From: Salipaludibacillus agaradhaerens
GTDB lineage: Bacteria > Bacillota > Bacilli > Bacillales > Salisediminibacteriaceae
NCBI RefSeq assembly: GCF_002019735.1
Contig: NZ_KV917378.1
Coordinates: forward strand, 1,173,869 to 1,237,868
DNA length: 64,000 nt
Direction of reading: 5' to 3'
Shown here one piece after another: positions 44,560-53,429 of this stretch. The notes beneath the pieces are model-generated. The model saw nothing but the letters and a program-made list of their open reading frames with translations. It searched no databases and was not told where the DNA came from. The position numbers were made by a program, and so were the translations under genes. Position 1 is the first letter of the stretch, and every line of letters starts with the position of its first letter.

Positions 44560-44650
44560 AATTAGCTCGTCCACCTATCTACTTTAGGTTCACAATTGAG
44601 AAGAGAGGTAAAGAACGGACGCTAATGTCATGATTGAAGGTTCGTTTTGT
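44560..44650 (-). repeat. Interspersed intergenic repeat, copy E (diverged)
   Basis: Minus-strand reading starts AAAACGAACCTTCAATCATG, then CGTCCGTT and ACCTCTCTTCTCAATT, aligning with the first half of copies A and C. The second half (GTTTTACGGAC block) has decayed. It is in the 478-base gap between the RsbR paralogue and the next small gene; the rest of the gap (44337-44814) shows nothing else. Confidence 0.55.
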
Positions 44651-44814
44651 CATCCGTATATTATAAGAAATTTATTGCATATTAGTGTGTTATTGCTTTA
44701 AAAGCATCGTTATGAAATCATCCAGTTGTTAAATCAATACTGTCATTCACTAGTTTTAAAACTTATTAAAAGAGGTATTTAGAGTCCAACTTCCATTTGA
44801 AAGGAGCCCAAACA

Positions 44815-44958
44815 ATGTATGGTCACTTTCGCATCGAAAAAGCTCCCTCAAGACGACGCTCATACCGATATAAATGGCTAGTCTTTATTACCATTTTAAT
44901 TTTAGCTATTGCAGGCTATCTTCTATTTAATTACGGACCACATCTTCTCTCCCTATAA
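44815..44958 (+). CDS. Small single-TM basic membrane protein
   Basis: 47 aa: basic N-terminus (PSRRRSYRYKW) followed by one TM helix (LVFITILILAIAGYLLF) and a short tail. AAAGGAG at 44800-44806 and ATG 44815. A 'positive-inside' membrane anchor of unknown function; not recognised by name. Confidence 0.65.
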   Translation: MYGHFRIEKAPSRRRSYRYKWLVFITILILAIAGYLLFNYGPHLLSL

Positions 44959-44985
44959 AAATCCCCCTGATAATAATCGGGGGGA
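44957..44985 (-). terminator. Terminator of the Pro/Gly-rich protein gene
   Basis: On the minus strand TCCCCCCGAT / ATCAGGGGGA stem with TTTTTA after it. Confidence 0.7.
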
Positions 44986-44991
44986 GTAAAA

Positions 44992-45405
44992 CTATGAACA
45001 TTGAAAAAATCTAATTTGATTAGTATCAATCCCCATATATACCCATCGAAACTGACGGGGACGCCAACGGTAACCCGCTACGGACGTACGACCGATAAAT
45101 ACGGGCCAAAACCAAAATCGCCTTCCATCATTCAACGTCACATACGTATAACGATTTAAGCATCTCCGAAAAGCTCCTGGATCAACAGCAAAAGTTCCTG
45201 GCGCTCCTACTCCTGTAGCAGAAGGTGGTGGCACAGCTGGTGGCGGGCCTGGAGGAGGTCCCTCTGTCGGTGCACCTCCTGTCCATGGGTCAGGCTGCCA
45301 TGGTGGGCGCGGTGGCGGGCCAAACCCTGGAAACATCGGTCCCCATCCTCCTGGGTATCCAGGAAAACTCGGTAATAACCAATCAAGCAATTGTCGGTTA
45401 TGCAC
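44992..45405 (-). CDS. Pro/Gly-rich protein with C-terminal beta domain, probably coat-associated
   Basis: 137 aa. Residues 1-75 are Pro/Gly-rich (PGYPGGWGPMFPGFGPPPRP); residues 78-137 form a compact domain with CLNRYTYVTLNDGRRFWFWP, VGRTSVAGYRW and a final FFQCS. The pattern is familiar from hypothetical Bacillaceae proteins but no function is assigned; a spore coat or exosporium role is inference from composition. A gene with the opposite domain order is at 11125-11556. Confidence 0.7.
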   Translation of the reverse strand: MHNRQLLDWLLPSFPGYPGGWGPMFPGFGPPPRPPWQPDPWTGGAPTEGPPPGPPPAVPPPSATGVGAPGTFAVDPGAFRRCLNRYTYVTLNDGRRFWFWPVFIGRTSVAGYRWRPRQFRWVYMGIDTNQIRFFQCS

Positions 45406-45494
45406 GTTTGTCTCTCCTTTCCTCTCGTTTCTTTATAGCCTATGTTCAGAGAGAAAACGTGGTGCTTGCCTATTTCAATCGTGTTTAGTCCGTT

Positions 45495-46265
45495 TTAAAG
45501 CTCAAAGAGGCCGTCTTGTGCCTGGTCAGTTGTAATAATTGGCTTCCCATCTGTAATCACAAGGGTGTGTTCGTATTGGCTTGACAGTGAGCCATCACGT
45601 GTACGAGCAGTCCAACCATTATCATCCATTTTAGACTGCCATCCCCCTGCATTAATCATAGGCTCAATGGTTATAACCATCCCTTCTTTCAATCGTTTCC
45701 CCTTACCAGACAAGCCAAAATGCGGGATGTTAGGCTCTTCATGAATCGTTGGACCGATACCATGTCCGGCAAAATCACGAACGATCCCGTAACCAAAAGG
45801 CTCTACATAAGCTTGGATCGCTGCACCAATATCCCCCACTCTATTCCCGGCAACCGCTGCTTCAATTCCTTTATATAACGCTGCCTCTGTCACGCTATTT
45901 AATTGTTTAATTTCCTCCGTCACCTCTCCTACCGTATATGTCCAAGCAGAATCAGCGAGACCACCGTTTAAATCGACAACAAAATCCATTGTCACGACAT
46001 CACCTTCTTTTAAAGGGGTTTTTCTTGGAAAGCCATGGCATATCTCATCATTGATCGAGGCGCACGTAGCAAATTTATAGCCTTGATAGCCTTTTTGAGC
46101 CGGTTTGGCTTCAAATTGTGTTAAGGTTTTTTCTACATATGCGTCTAATTCAAGTGTTGTAATACCTGGTTCTATCAGTGTTGCTAATTTACGGTGGATA
46201 CTTGCCACTAGCTTTCCTGCCTCTTTCATCATTTCAATCTCGCGTGCCGATTTTCTTTGAATCAT
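45495..46265 (-). CDS. mapB: Type I methionine aminopeptidase MapB
   Basis: Removes the N-terminal methionine from new proteins. 256 aa (B. subtilis YflG/MapB 249). Metal ligands in order: Asp in TMDFVVDLNGGLADSAW (two Asp), His in FAGHGIGPTIHEEPNIPH, Glu in TIEPMI and Glu in SQYEHTLVIT. This is the 'b' paralogue because it stands outside the ribosomal-protein cluster that holds the essential map gene. AGGAGACG ribosome binding site; 61 bases before it the Pro/Gly-rich gene. Confidence 0.93.
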   Translation of the reverse strand: MIQRKSAREIEMMKEAGKLVASIHRKLATLIEPGITTLELDAYVEKTLTQFEAKPAQKGYQGYKFATCASINDEICHGFPRKTPLKEGDVVTMDFVVDLNGGLADSAWTYTVGEVTEEIKQLNSVTEAALYKGIEAAVAGNRVGDIGAAIQAYVEPFGYGIVRDFAGHGIGPTIHEEPNIPHFGLSGKGKRLKEGMVITIEPMINAGGWQSKMDDNGWTARTRDGSLSSQYEHTLVITDGKPIITTDQAQDGLFEL

Positions 46266-46824
46266 CTCTCTCGTCTCCTTTAGCCATTTATTACATAACC
46301 AATTAATTAGTTCACTATATGTTATAAACTATATCATGTAACTTACTGCATCAATTCGTCCTCTGTATGATATCTCATCACATATGTAAGCGTACATTAC
46401 ATGTGCAGAACATCCTTTTCTAATTTCCACTTTTAGTGGCGAAGAGTACACTCCTAGGTGGAATACATAAACCCTTTAGAATCTAACATTTTACTCTGAT
46501 TTTACCTTTAGTAAAATTCTTTTCCTTCACCTTCAGATTATTGTTTCATTTTTTTAAAGTTTTTTTATTACAAAACCGTGAGATAATACTCACACACGAC
46601 ATCAGCCCCTATTATATCAAGGTCTATCATACCAATAATTTCCCTTCTCAATCAACTAAACACGATCATGTTTAAAACTAGGAAAAGGGCCTTTCATATT
46701 CACATTGTCGTTTTAGATCACATTATCCTTTATAATTTGACTTTATGAAACACTCTATAAATGATAAGCTTCCTCTCAGTTGGACATACAATCATAATAT
46801 TAATTCAAACAAGGAGTGATTAAT
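46266..46824. other. Divergent gene-free region
   Basis: 559 AT-rich bases between mapB and the acetyltransferase gene, holding their promoters. No ORF with a ribosome binding site, repeat or RNA motif was recognised. Confidence 0.45.
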
Positions 46825-47370
46825 ATGATTAAGCTTGTGCCATACACTGACGAACATTCGATCTATTTAAAACAATGGGTGAAGAATTTTTCTCCAGCAC
46901 AATTAATGGAATGGGGAGGCCCATCATTTCACTACCCTTTAACAGATAGGCAATTAACTAACTATATAACTGCGTCTTATGAAGTGCCTCAGAAAGTCCA
47001 CATTTTTACCGTTTTCTCTCAAACTACTGATTCCCCTATCGGTCATATATCATTAGGAAAACTGAATTTACAGCATCAATCTGCCCGTATTGGAAAAGTA
47101 TTGTTAGCTCCTGAAGCACGTAAAAATGGATATACACCTTTATTATTAAAAAGAATACTCTCCTATGCGTTTAACACGTTACAACTACATAAAGTCTCAT
47201 TAGGCGTTTTTGATACAAACATACGAGCCAGACATATTTACGAAAAATTTGGGTTTATTCAAGAAGGCTATTTTCGTGATCACGTGAATGTGGATAATGC
47301 CTATTGGGGAATGTATGAAATGAGTATTCTTGAACATGAGTGGCGAGCAATGTCGTTAAACCATGAGTAA
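46825..47370 (+). CDS. GNAT-family N-acetyltransferase
   Basis: 181 aa RimJ/RimL-like: IGHISLGKLNLQ, acetyl-CoA loop KVLLAPEARKNGYTPLLLK, and KVSLGVFDTNIRARHIYEKFGFIQEGYFRDH. It would acetylate an amine on a protein or small molecule; the substrate is unknown. AAGGAGTG then 7 bases to ATG 46825; the GTG at 46816 lies in the ribosome binding site. Confidence 0.88.
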   Translation: MIKLVPYTDEHSIYLKQWVKNFSPAQLMEWGGPSFHYPLTDRQLTNYITASYEVPQKVHIFTVFSQTTDSPIGHISLGKLNLQHQSARIGKVLLAPEARKNGYTPLLLKRILSYAFNTLQLHKVSLGVFDTNIRARHIYEKFGFIQEGYFRDHVNVDNAYWGMYEMSILEHEWRAMSLNHE

Positions 47371-47527
47371 CTTTGAAACATTCTCTTATAAATGACAGGG
47401 ACATTTCAGACCTTGACAATCCCTTTTCAAATCATTAAATCATAGCCGAAACCATTGATCCTTTATCCAGGGGTTGATACGATAAGCATCGTTGAAAGAG
47501 GAAACACATGAAGGAGGTTTTCAATTT

Positions 47528-48484
47528 ATGAAACCAAATACTAAAATCCGATCTTTTCAACGATTGGGCATTTCAGCAGTGGCAGCCGGCGCCATTTTCT
47601 TCACAGGCACAGACGCTCAAGCAGCTGATGGAGAAGAAGAGTTAGGTGAAAAGTTACTATATAAAGGAAAATCCCACGAGCATGTCGTGGAACTTAAAGA
47701 ACTCCTTGAAGAAAACGAGCTTCTCGAAAAAGCAGAGAACAGTGACGAATGGAGTTCTGAATTTGATGATGCCACGAAGGAAGCTATAAAAGATTATCAA
47801 GAAGAATATGATCTGCTAGTCGATGGGCTAGCAGGTGTCCAAACAGTAGGAGCACTTCTTGGACTTGAACAAGGAGACGAAAATGACCTCGTTCTCGCAT
47901 TGCAGGAAGACTTAGCTGAATTAGGCTATTATGATAGTGATCTGGACGGTAAGTTTGGCCAACTTACTGAAGAAGCTCTCATTCACTTTCAACAGGAAGA
48001 GGATGTTGAAGATGAGGAAGGCATAGCAGGTCCGCATACTTACGCAGCCTTACATGACCTAACTAGTAGATACAACAACAATATAGACGCAAGCCAAGAG
48101 GAAACAGTTGACACAACATCTCAGGCTAATGATGAATCAGCTGAAGCTGAATCTAACAATGAAGAAACGAGTTCTAATACTGAAGCAGAAGGCACAATGA
48201 CGATGGAAGCAACAGCATACACAGCTTATTGTGAGGGCTGCTCAGGCATTACAGCAACAGGGATTGACCTAAGAAATAATCCAGATGAGAAAGTTGTTGC
48301 TGTAGATCCTTCCGTTATACCATTAGGCTCAATTGTAGAAGTAGAAGGTTATGGGCGAGCAATTGCCGGTGATGTAGGTGGCGCTATTACAGGAAACCGC
48401 ATCGACTTACATGTCCCTTCTCAGGAAGAAGCAATCGCCTTTGGACGACAAGACATTCAAGTCACTATTATTGAAACACCATAA
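47528..48484 (+). CDS. Secreted 3D-domain protein with two peptidoglycan-binding domains
   Basis: 318 aa: signal peptide ending TDAQA (about 33), two PG_binding_1 domains (about 45-110 and 116-175), an acidic Glu/Ser/Thr/Asn linker (180-222) and a C-terminal 3D domain (about 223-318) with MEATAYTAYCEG, DPSVIPLGS and RIDLHVPSQEEA, named for its three Asp. The 3D domain is the MltA/RpfB-type wall lytic fold, as in YocH and YuiC. Very acidic, fitting an alkaliphile. AAGGAGG selects ATG 47528. Confidence 0.9.
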   Translation: MKPNTKIRSFQRLGISAVAAGAIFFTGTDAQAADGEEELGEKLLYKGKSHEHVVELKELLEENELLEKAENSDEWSSEFDDATKEAIKDYQEEYDLLVDGLAGVQTVGALLGLEQGDENDLVLALQEDLAELGYYDSDLDGKFGQLTEEALIHFQQEEDVEDEEGIAGPHTYAALHDLTSRYNNNIDASQEETVDTTSQANDESAEAESNNEETSSNTEAEGTMTMEATAYTAYCEGCSGITATGIDLRNNPDEKVVAVDPSVIPLGSIVEVEGYGRAIAGDVGGAITGNRIDLHVPSQEEAIAFGRQDIQVTIIETP

Positions 48485-48494
48485 GCATAATGCT

Positions 48495-48523
48495 GAGGAG
48501 GTTGTCATCTAGACAACCTCCTC
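48495..48523 (+). terminator. Hairpin after the 3D-domain gene
   Basis: GAGGAGGTTGTC / GACAACCTCCTC perfect 12-bp stem with a 5-base loop, 10 bases after the stop; the tail (GCTTCTTG) is poor in T. A second stem CTTGATTAAA / TTTTAATCAAG follows at 48528-48553 over the end of the panE-like gene. Confidence 0.7.
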
Positions 48524-48544
48524 GCTTCTTGATTAAACCACTTT

Positions 48545-49462
48545 TTAATCAAGATTCTTTTCATATACTTTTAAATGCTGGTAAACCAGCCTTAATAGTG
48601 GTGTTTCAACCCCTAACCGCTCTGCTAACAATAGCAAATAACCTTGTAAATGATCTGCCTCAATAGGTTGTTGCTTTTCAATATCTCTCAGCATCGATGA
48701 TTTCATGGAGAAATCAGCATTATCAATTAACCTCATTTGCTTTTCAACTATACCATTAGCTAATGGTGCCCCTTCCTCCGTCATCGTAATCCTCACTTCT
48801 TCAAATAGTTGCTGAATATAGGTCCTTCCTTCAAGTGTATCTCGAATAGGCCCTATTGCTGATCGCATTAAGGATGTTATGCCCGAAAGGACTGTAATGA
48901 ACAAATACTTATGCCACATATCTTGTTCAATCTGATCACTTAAACGAAAAGATGCTTTCGTTCCAGAAAAAATCGCCGCTAATTCCTTCGTCCGAGGAGA
49001 CCTTTTCCCTGACCACTCCCCGTAAGTTAATTCATGCACGCTACTTGATTGAATAATATGTCCTCTTTCGTTTAAAGTAGACTCTATAAAACAAAGGCCG
49101 CCCATCACTTGATTTTTTGAATAATAAGCGGTTAACTCGTCCACATGTTCTATACCATTAAGTAGCGGAATAATGGTTGTATATTCTCTGACGAACGGTG
49201 CCACTGTTTGTAAAGCTTCATGAAGATGATATGATTTTGTAGCAATGATGACCACATCAAACGGCTCATCACCACTTCCTGTAAGAAGTGTCCGTGGCTT
49301 TAATGTCACATCCCCATGCACACTTTTTATGACTAATCCTTCTTCTTTTAGTTGATTATGACGTTTTTCTCTTACAAGAAATGTTACATCTTCCCCTTTT
49401 TCAAGAAGTCGACCACCGAAATACCCACCTGTTGCACCAGCACCTAAAACTAATATTTTCAT
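48545..49462 (-). CDS. 2-dehydropantoate 2-reductase (PanE/ApbA family)
   Basis: NADPH-dependent reductase making pantoate for coenzyme A. 305 aa: Rossmann motif LGAGATGGYFGGRL at the N-terminus, ATKSYHL (about 74) and PLLNGIEH (about 98) with the catalytic Lys in the helical C-terminal domain (WHKYLFITVLSGITSLMR). Several paralogues exist in Bacillaceae, so the substrate could be another 2-oxo acid. GAGGAGG ribosome binding site. Confidence 0.85.
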   Translation of the reverse strand: MKILVLGAGATGGYFGGRLLEKGEDVTFLVREKRHNQLKEEGLVIKSVHGDVTLKPRTLLTGSGDEPFDVVIIATKSYHLHEALQTVAPFVREYTTIIPLLNGIEHVDELTAYYSKNQVMGGLCFIESTLNERGHIIQSSSVHELTYGEWSGKRSPRTKELAAIFSGTKASFRLSDQIEQDMWHKYLFITVLSGITSLMRSAIGPIRDTLEGRTYIQQLFEEVRITMTEEGAPLANGIVEKQMRLIDNADFSMKSSMLRDIEKQQPIEADHLQGYLLLLAERLGVETPLLRLVYQHLKVYEKNLD

Positions 49463-49725
49463 GTTTTTTTCATCCTCCTCATTTTCACGTCATTATCTTT
49501 TTCCACATCCAAATGATGATTTCCTTTTAGCTTTCAATCACTTTTAATTTTACATTTATAGCTATCCCGTTTGCATTTACCTTCTAGTACACGTAAAAGG
49601 TCTCGAAACGACTTATTCGCATTGACGCTTTCTTTTATAGGTTTATTTAATATTTCTTTAGACGTTTATCATGATCTATATTATCCTTGTAGAAAGGAGC
49701 ACTAAAAATTTAAGGAGGACGAAAC

Positions 49726-51426
49726 ATGGCTAACTTTTATGAGGAAAAAATTGATTTCCAGAGGCCTAAAGCCATTGAAACTGTGTTTAAAAAACTGCTT
49801 GATACACCTATTGATTCAGTCAAAAGCCTAGAAAATTGGCTCATTCAACAATCAATATTTTTTGATGAAATAGAAGAGGGGTTAACAGGTCATTACATAG
49901 ATTTCCAATGCTATAGCCAATCCGAAGAGAAAAAAAAGCAATTTGAATACGATCAGCAAACAATTGAACCTTTAGTTAAAAAATATAGTGCTCTCTTGGA
50001 TGAGAAATTTCTTGCTTCTCCTTATAAAATAGAGCTTGATTCAAGCCATTATACGCAATTTATTAAAAGTAAAGAGAATGCTAAGGCACTATTTAGAGAG
50101 GAAAATATCGCTTTTGAAGTCGAAGAGGACCTATTAGCCACTCATTATTTCGAACATACAAGTCGTTTAACAGTGGATTGGCACGGAGAAGAGAAAACTT
50201 TGAGTGAGCTCTCTATTTATTTGGAAAATGATGAAAGGGCTGTTCGAAAAGAGGCTTTCTCTCACATCGCAGAAGCTTTTACAATAATTGAAACTCCCTT
50301 ACAGAAAATTATGGATGACCTCATTCAGATTAGACAAAAAAAAGCGAGAAATGCAGGGTTATCTAATTATCGGGACTATATGTTTAAAAAATACGAACGG
50401 TTTGACTATACGCCAGAAGACTGCAACACATTGGCTGAAGCGGTACGTAAACACGTCACTCCCCTTAAAGAAAAGCTTCAAGCGGCTCATAAAAGTGAAT
50501 TAGGTGTTGACCTTTACCGTCCATGGGACACGAATGGTGTGGCGAAAGGCGAGCATCCATTGAAACCCTTTAATACGAGAGATGAGCTCGTTCAACGTAC
50601 CACTAACATTCTTTCTAAAATGGATAGCCGATTTGCTGATCTACTAACAACAATGGATGAACGTTATATGCTTGATTTGACAACACGAAAAGGAAAGTCC
50701 CCTGGAGGCTTTTGTTCACCACTACCAGTTTCAAAGCTTTCATTTATATTTATGAATGCATCACAAACACACGATGATATCATTACACTTCTTCATGAAA
50801 TGGGCCATTGTATTCATAATGATTTAAAAAAAGAATTGAAGTTAAGTAAATATCGTGACACACCAATGGAGTCAAGTGAATTAGCTAGTATGAGTATGGA
50901 GCTATTTTCAATGGACCATTGGCATGAGTTTTACGAGAATAAAACCGACCTCATTCGTGCCAAAAAAGAGCTATTAAAAGGGATTATTAATTTTCTACCT
51001 ATGGGAGTTGTGGTCGATCAATTCCAACATTGGCTTTATGAAAATCCAACACATTCAATCGCAGAAAGAAATGCTAAATTTTTCGAGTTACAAAAATATT
51101 ACAATTCCTCGGTTGTTGATTGGAGTGGCTACGAAACATGGGCTGAAAATTCTTGGATGCGTATCCTTCACATTTATGAAGTCCCATTTTATTTTATTGA
51201 GTATGTGATTGCCCAGCTAGGTGCACTGCAAATGTATAAACAATATCGCGAGAATCGAGAAAGAACGTTGGAAAATTACAAAAAGGCTCTTAAGCTTGGT
51301 GCCTCCTGTTCTCTACCAGAAGTTTATGCTGTTGCAGGAATTTCCTTTGACTTTTCAGAAACTATGATTAAAAATTTGATGGATTTTCTAGAAGATGAGC
51401 TGGCGGCAGTGACTGACTTAAACTAA
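49726..51426 (+). CDS. M3-family oligoendopeptidase
   Basis: 566 aa cytoplasmic zinc peptidase of the M3B (PepF/YjbG-type) family. The zinc motif LLHEMGHCIHN (HExxH) is at about 352, with the third ligand Glu in TPMESSELASMSMELF. N-terminal helical region as usual. Degrades short peptides. AAGGAGG ribosome binding site. A weak hairpin at 51468-51498 may end the transcript. Confidence 0.93.
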   Translation: MANFYEEKIDFQRPKAIETVFKKLLDTPIDSVKSLENWLIQQSIFFDEIEEGLTGHYIDFQCYSQSEEKKKQFEYDQQTIEPLVKKYSALLDEKFLASPYKIELDSSHYTQFIKSKENAKALFREENIAFEVEEDLLATHYFEHTSRLTVDWHGEEKTLSELSIYLENDERAVRKEAFSHIAEAFTIIETPLQKIMDDLIQIRQKKARNAGLSNYRDYMFKKYERFDYTPEDCNTLAEAVRKHVTPLKEKLQAAHKSELGVDLYRPWDTNGVAKGEHPLKPFNTRDELVQRTTNILSKMDSRFADLLTTMDERYMLDLTTRKGKSPGGFCSPLPVSKLSFIFMNASQTHDDIITLLHEMGHCIHNDLKKELKLSKYRDTPMESSELASMSMELFSMDHWHEFYENKTDLIRAKKELLKGIINFLPMGVVVDQFQHWLYENPTHSIAERNAKFFELQKYYNSSVVDWSGYETWAENSWMRILHIYEVPFYFIEYVIAQLGALQMYKQYRENRERTLENYKKALKLGASCSLPEVYAVAGISFDFSETMIKNLMDFLEDELAAVTDLN

Positions 51427-51538
51427 CGTCATCATCGTATAACCGCTTTTTGTGTGTTTTAAAGTAAGAAGGGGGGAAGTAGGAGTGTTTCCCCTCTTAA
51501 CCCTCCACTCCTAATTAGGCTTGTTTCAAAACTCCTTA

Positions 51539-52522
51539 TTAATAGGGTCCTCGTATATAATCATGTACATCATGTTTGTAGAATTCTGCAAGCCTCGTCA
51601 TCTCTCTCTGAGAAAATTTCTTTTCGTGAACAGCTTTTAAGTTCCTTTCAACTTGATCAGCTGTTTTAAAGCCTGGAATGACAGTGGAAACAGCGTGGTG
51701 CTCTAATATCCACTTCAATGCAGCAGTTGCCATACTCTCCCTCTCATGAGCGATCCACGCTAACTCTTTGCTTAATTTTACCCCTTTATCAAAGGGAATG
51801 CCTGCAAATGTTTCTCCTACGTTAAATTGATCCCCATCTTTATTAAAATGACGATGATCATCCTCTGAAAATTGATGTCCTTCAGAGAACTTCCCAGTTA
51901 ATAGCCCGCTAGCTAAAGGTACTCTTGCCAAGATGCCTACCCCTTTATCAATTGCTTTCGGGAACAAATTCACTACTGGTTTTTGCCTAAAAATATTAAA
52001 AATAACTTGCAAAGCTCTTACATTTTGCTGATCTAGACAAAGTAATCCCTCTTCCACTGTTTCAACACTTACACCGTAATAGCGAATTTTCCCTTCCTTT
52101 TGTAGCTTATCAAGCACATCAAACACATTACCTTCCTGCAAAATCTTAATTGGTGGACAATGAATCTGATATAAATCAATGTACTCTCGGTTAAGGCGTT
52201 TAAGGGAGTTTTCAAGGTACTTTCGAACGGAAGGCTCTGAATAAGTTAGAGGATCATGGATATCTCCTGAACGACAAAATTTGCTTGCAATATAGATGTC
52301 ATACTTTTTTCCTTTTGTAGCTTTAGCTAATAATTTTTCACTACGTCCCTCCCCATAAACATCGGCTGTATCAAAAAAATTAACACCATGCTCAATCGCC
52401 TTATTTAATCCTTCCAGGGCCTCTCTATCACTCGTCTTCCCCCACGCCCCACCGATGGCCCACGTGCCGAAACTTAATTCACTAAGCTTTAAATCTGTAC
52501 TTCCCAAACGGCGATAGTTCAT
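51539..52522 (-). CDS. Aldo/keto reductase
   Basis: 327 aa AKR barrel: FFDTADVYGEGRSEKLLAKA contains the catalytic Asp and Tyr, Lys in IYIASKF, and His in DLYQIHCPP; C-terminal NADPH region STVIPGFKTADQVERNL. Substrate unknown (YhdN/YccK-like general stress reductases are the nearest in kind). AAAGGAGG then 7 bases to ATG 52522; the 15-residue longer frame is upstream of it. Separated by 53 bases from the preceding small gene, so the two may form an operon. Confidence 0.9.
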   Translation of the reverse strand: MNYRRLGSTDLKLSELSFGTWAIGGAWGKTSDREALEGLNKAIEHGVNFFDTADVYGEGRSEKLLAKATKGKKYDIYIASKFCRSGDIHDPLTYSEPSVRKYLENSLKRLNREYIDLYQIHCPPIKILQEGNVFDVLDKLQKEGKIRYYGVSVETVEEGLLCLDQQNVRALQVIFNIFRQKPVVNLFPKAIDKGVGILARVPLASGLLTGKFSEGHQFSEDDHRHFNKDGDQFNVGETFAGIPFDKGVKLSKELAWIAHERESMATAALKWILEHHAVSTVIPGFKTADQVERNLKAVHEKKFSQREMTRLAEFYKHDVHDYIRGPY

Positions 52523-52575
52523 TATATCCTCCTTTTTGGCTCCCATGAACAACCTTGCCCTTCTCACCTGCTGAA

Positions 52576-52887
52576 TTAGTCCTCTTTCTTTAACTCATCC
52601 AAAATCTCTTTCTCTCGTTTTTTAAATGTTTGGATAAAAGGGAATGGATCTGACTTTACCGTGTAAGAGAATACCCCTTGACTCGTATGAATATAAAGTA
52701 GCCCTTCACCTCCCGGAAGTTCCCTATATGACATGTCAAAGATCTTCTCAGCAGGAAATTCCCGTCGCTTCGTCACAAGCTTATCTTTATACAAATACAT
52801 CATTCTTTCATATTCTACATTCTTTTGTTCGATACTGTTTACTTCTCTTTCAACCTTATAATAAGGCTGCGTGGCAAGCAGAGTCAT
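52576..52887 (-). CDS. Conserved-looking 103-aa soluble protein
   Basis: Sequence elements such as KLVTKRREFPAEKIFDMSYR, PGGEGLLYIHTSQGVFSYTVK, then FIQTFKKREKEI suggest a small PH-like beta domain, similar to short Bacillus proteins of unknown function. AAGGAGGAAG upstream of ATG 52887. Lies just upstream of the aldo/keto reductase in the same direction. Confidence 0.75.
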   Translation of the reverse strand: MTLLATQPYYKVEREVNSIEQKNVEYERMMYLYKDKLVTKRREFPAEKIFDMSYRELPGGEGLLYIHTSQGVFSYTVKSDPFPFIQTFKKREKEILDELKKED

Positions 52888-53150
52888 CAACTTCCTCCTT
52901 TTTGTCGTTCGTTTGACAATAATGTATCACACATGCATCGTGACCTTCTAAATAAACCACATAAAAATATGTCGATATTTTTCTCAAGAAAATAATTAAA
53001 AACCTCTTCACATACAGCGATATATATATTAAAATGCCGATATAATGAGTTATAGAGTGATGAAATCATTTAATTTCTATTTAGGATGTTATATACACAT
53101 TTAAGGCTGATTTTGAGCTTAAAACACTTTTTTTAAAGGAGGGAGCTGCA

Positions 53151-53219
53151 TTGAAAAAAACTTTTTTAGGGTTTAGTATTGTCTTCTTCTTTGCTATTAT
53201 GGGTCATTTCTTTGCTTAG
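53151..53219 (+). CDS. Possible 22-residue membrane peptide with TTG start
   Basis: AAAGGAGGGAG at 53136-53146 precedes TTG at 53151; the frame reads KKTFLGFSIVFFFAIMGHFF then Ala and stop: two Lys followed by a TM helix. The ribosome binding site is excellent but the ORF is tiny. It is followed 100 bases later by a strong terminator. It could be a short bioactive membrane peptide, or the remnant head of a larger decayed gene. Confidence 0.4.
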   Translation: MKKTFLGFSIVFFFAIMGHFFA

Positions 53220-53320
53220 CTTGTTAAATGAGCTTATACATGCAAGGAAGCCCCCTGTTTAATGGAAAGTAACGTATTTCTTGTTTCAAACAGCTGGATC
53301 GCACGTATGAAACCCCTTTC

Positions 53321-53348
53321 AAAAACACCTATCCGTTAGGTGTTTTTT
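53321..53348 (+). terminator. Rho-independent terminator
   Basis: AAAAACACCTA / TAGGTGTTTTT perfect 11-bp stem with a 5-base loop and a T-run; ends whatever is transcribed from the 53.1 kb region. Confidence 0.85.
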
Positions 53349-53429
53349 CGTTTGTCTAAATCCTATTATTTCAAGGTTGTGATGCAAATACATGGCCTAT
53401 TTTCTCCTTAAAGCTTAACATGAAAGGAT

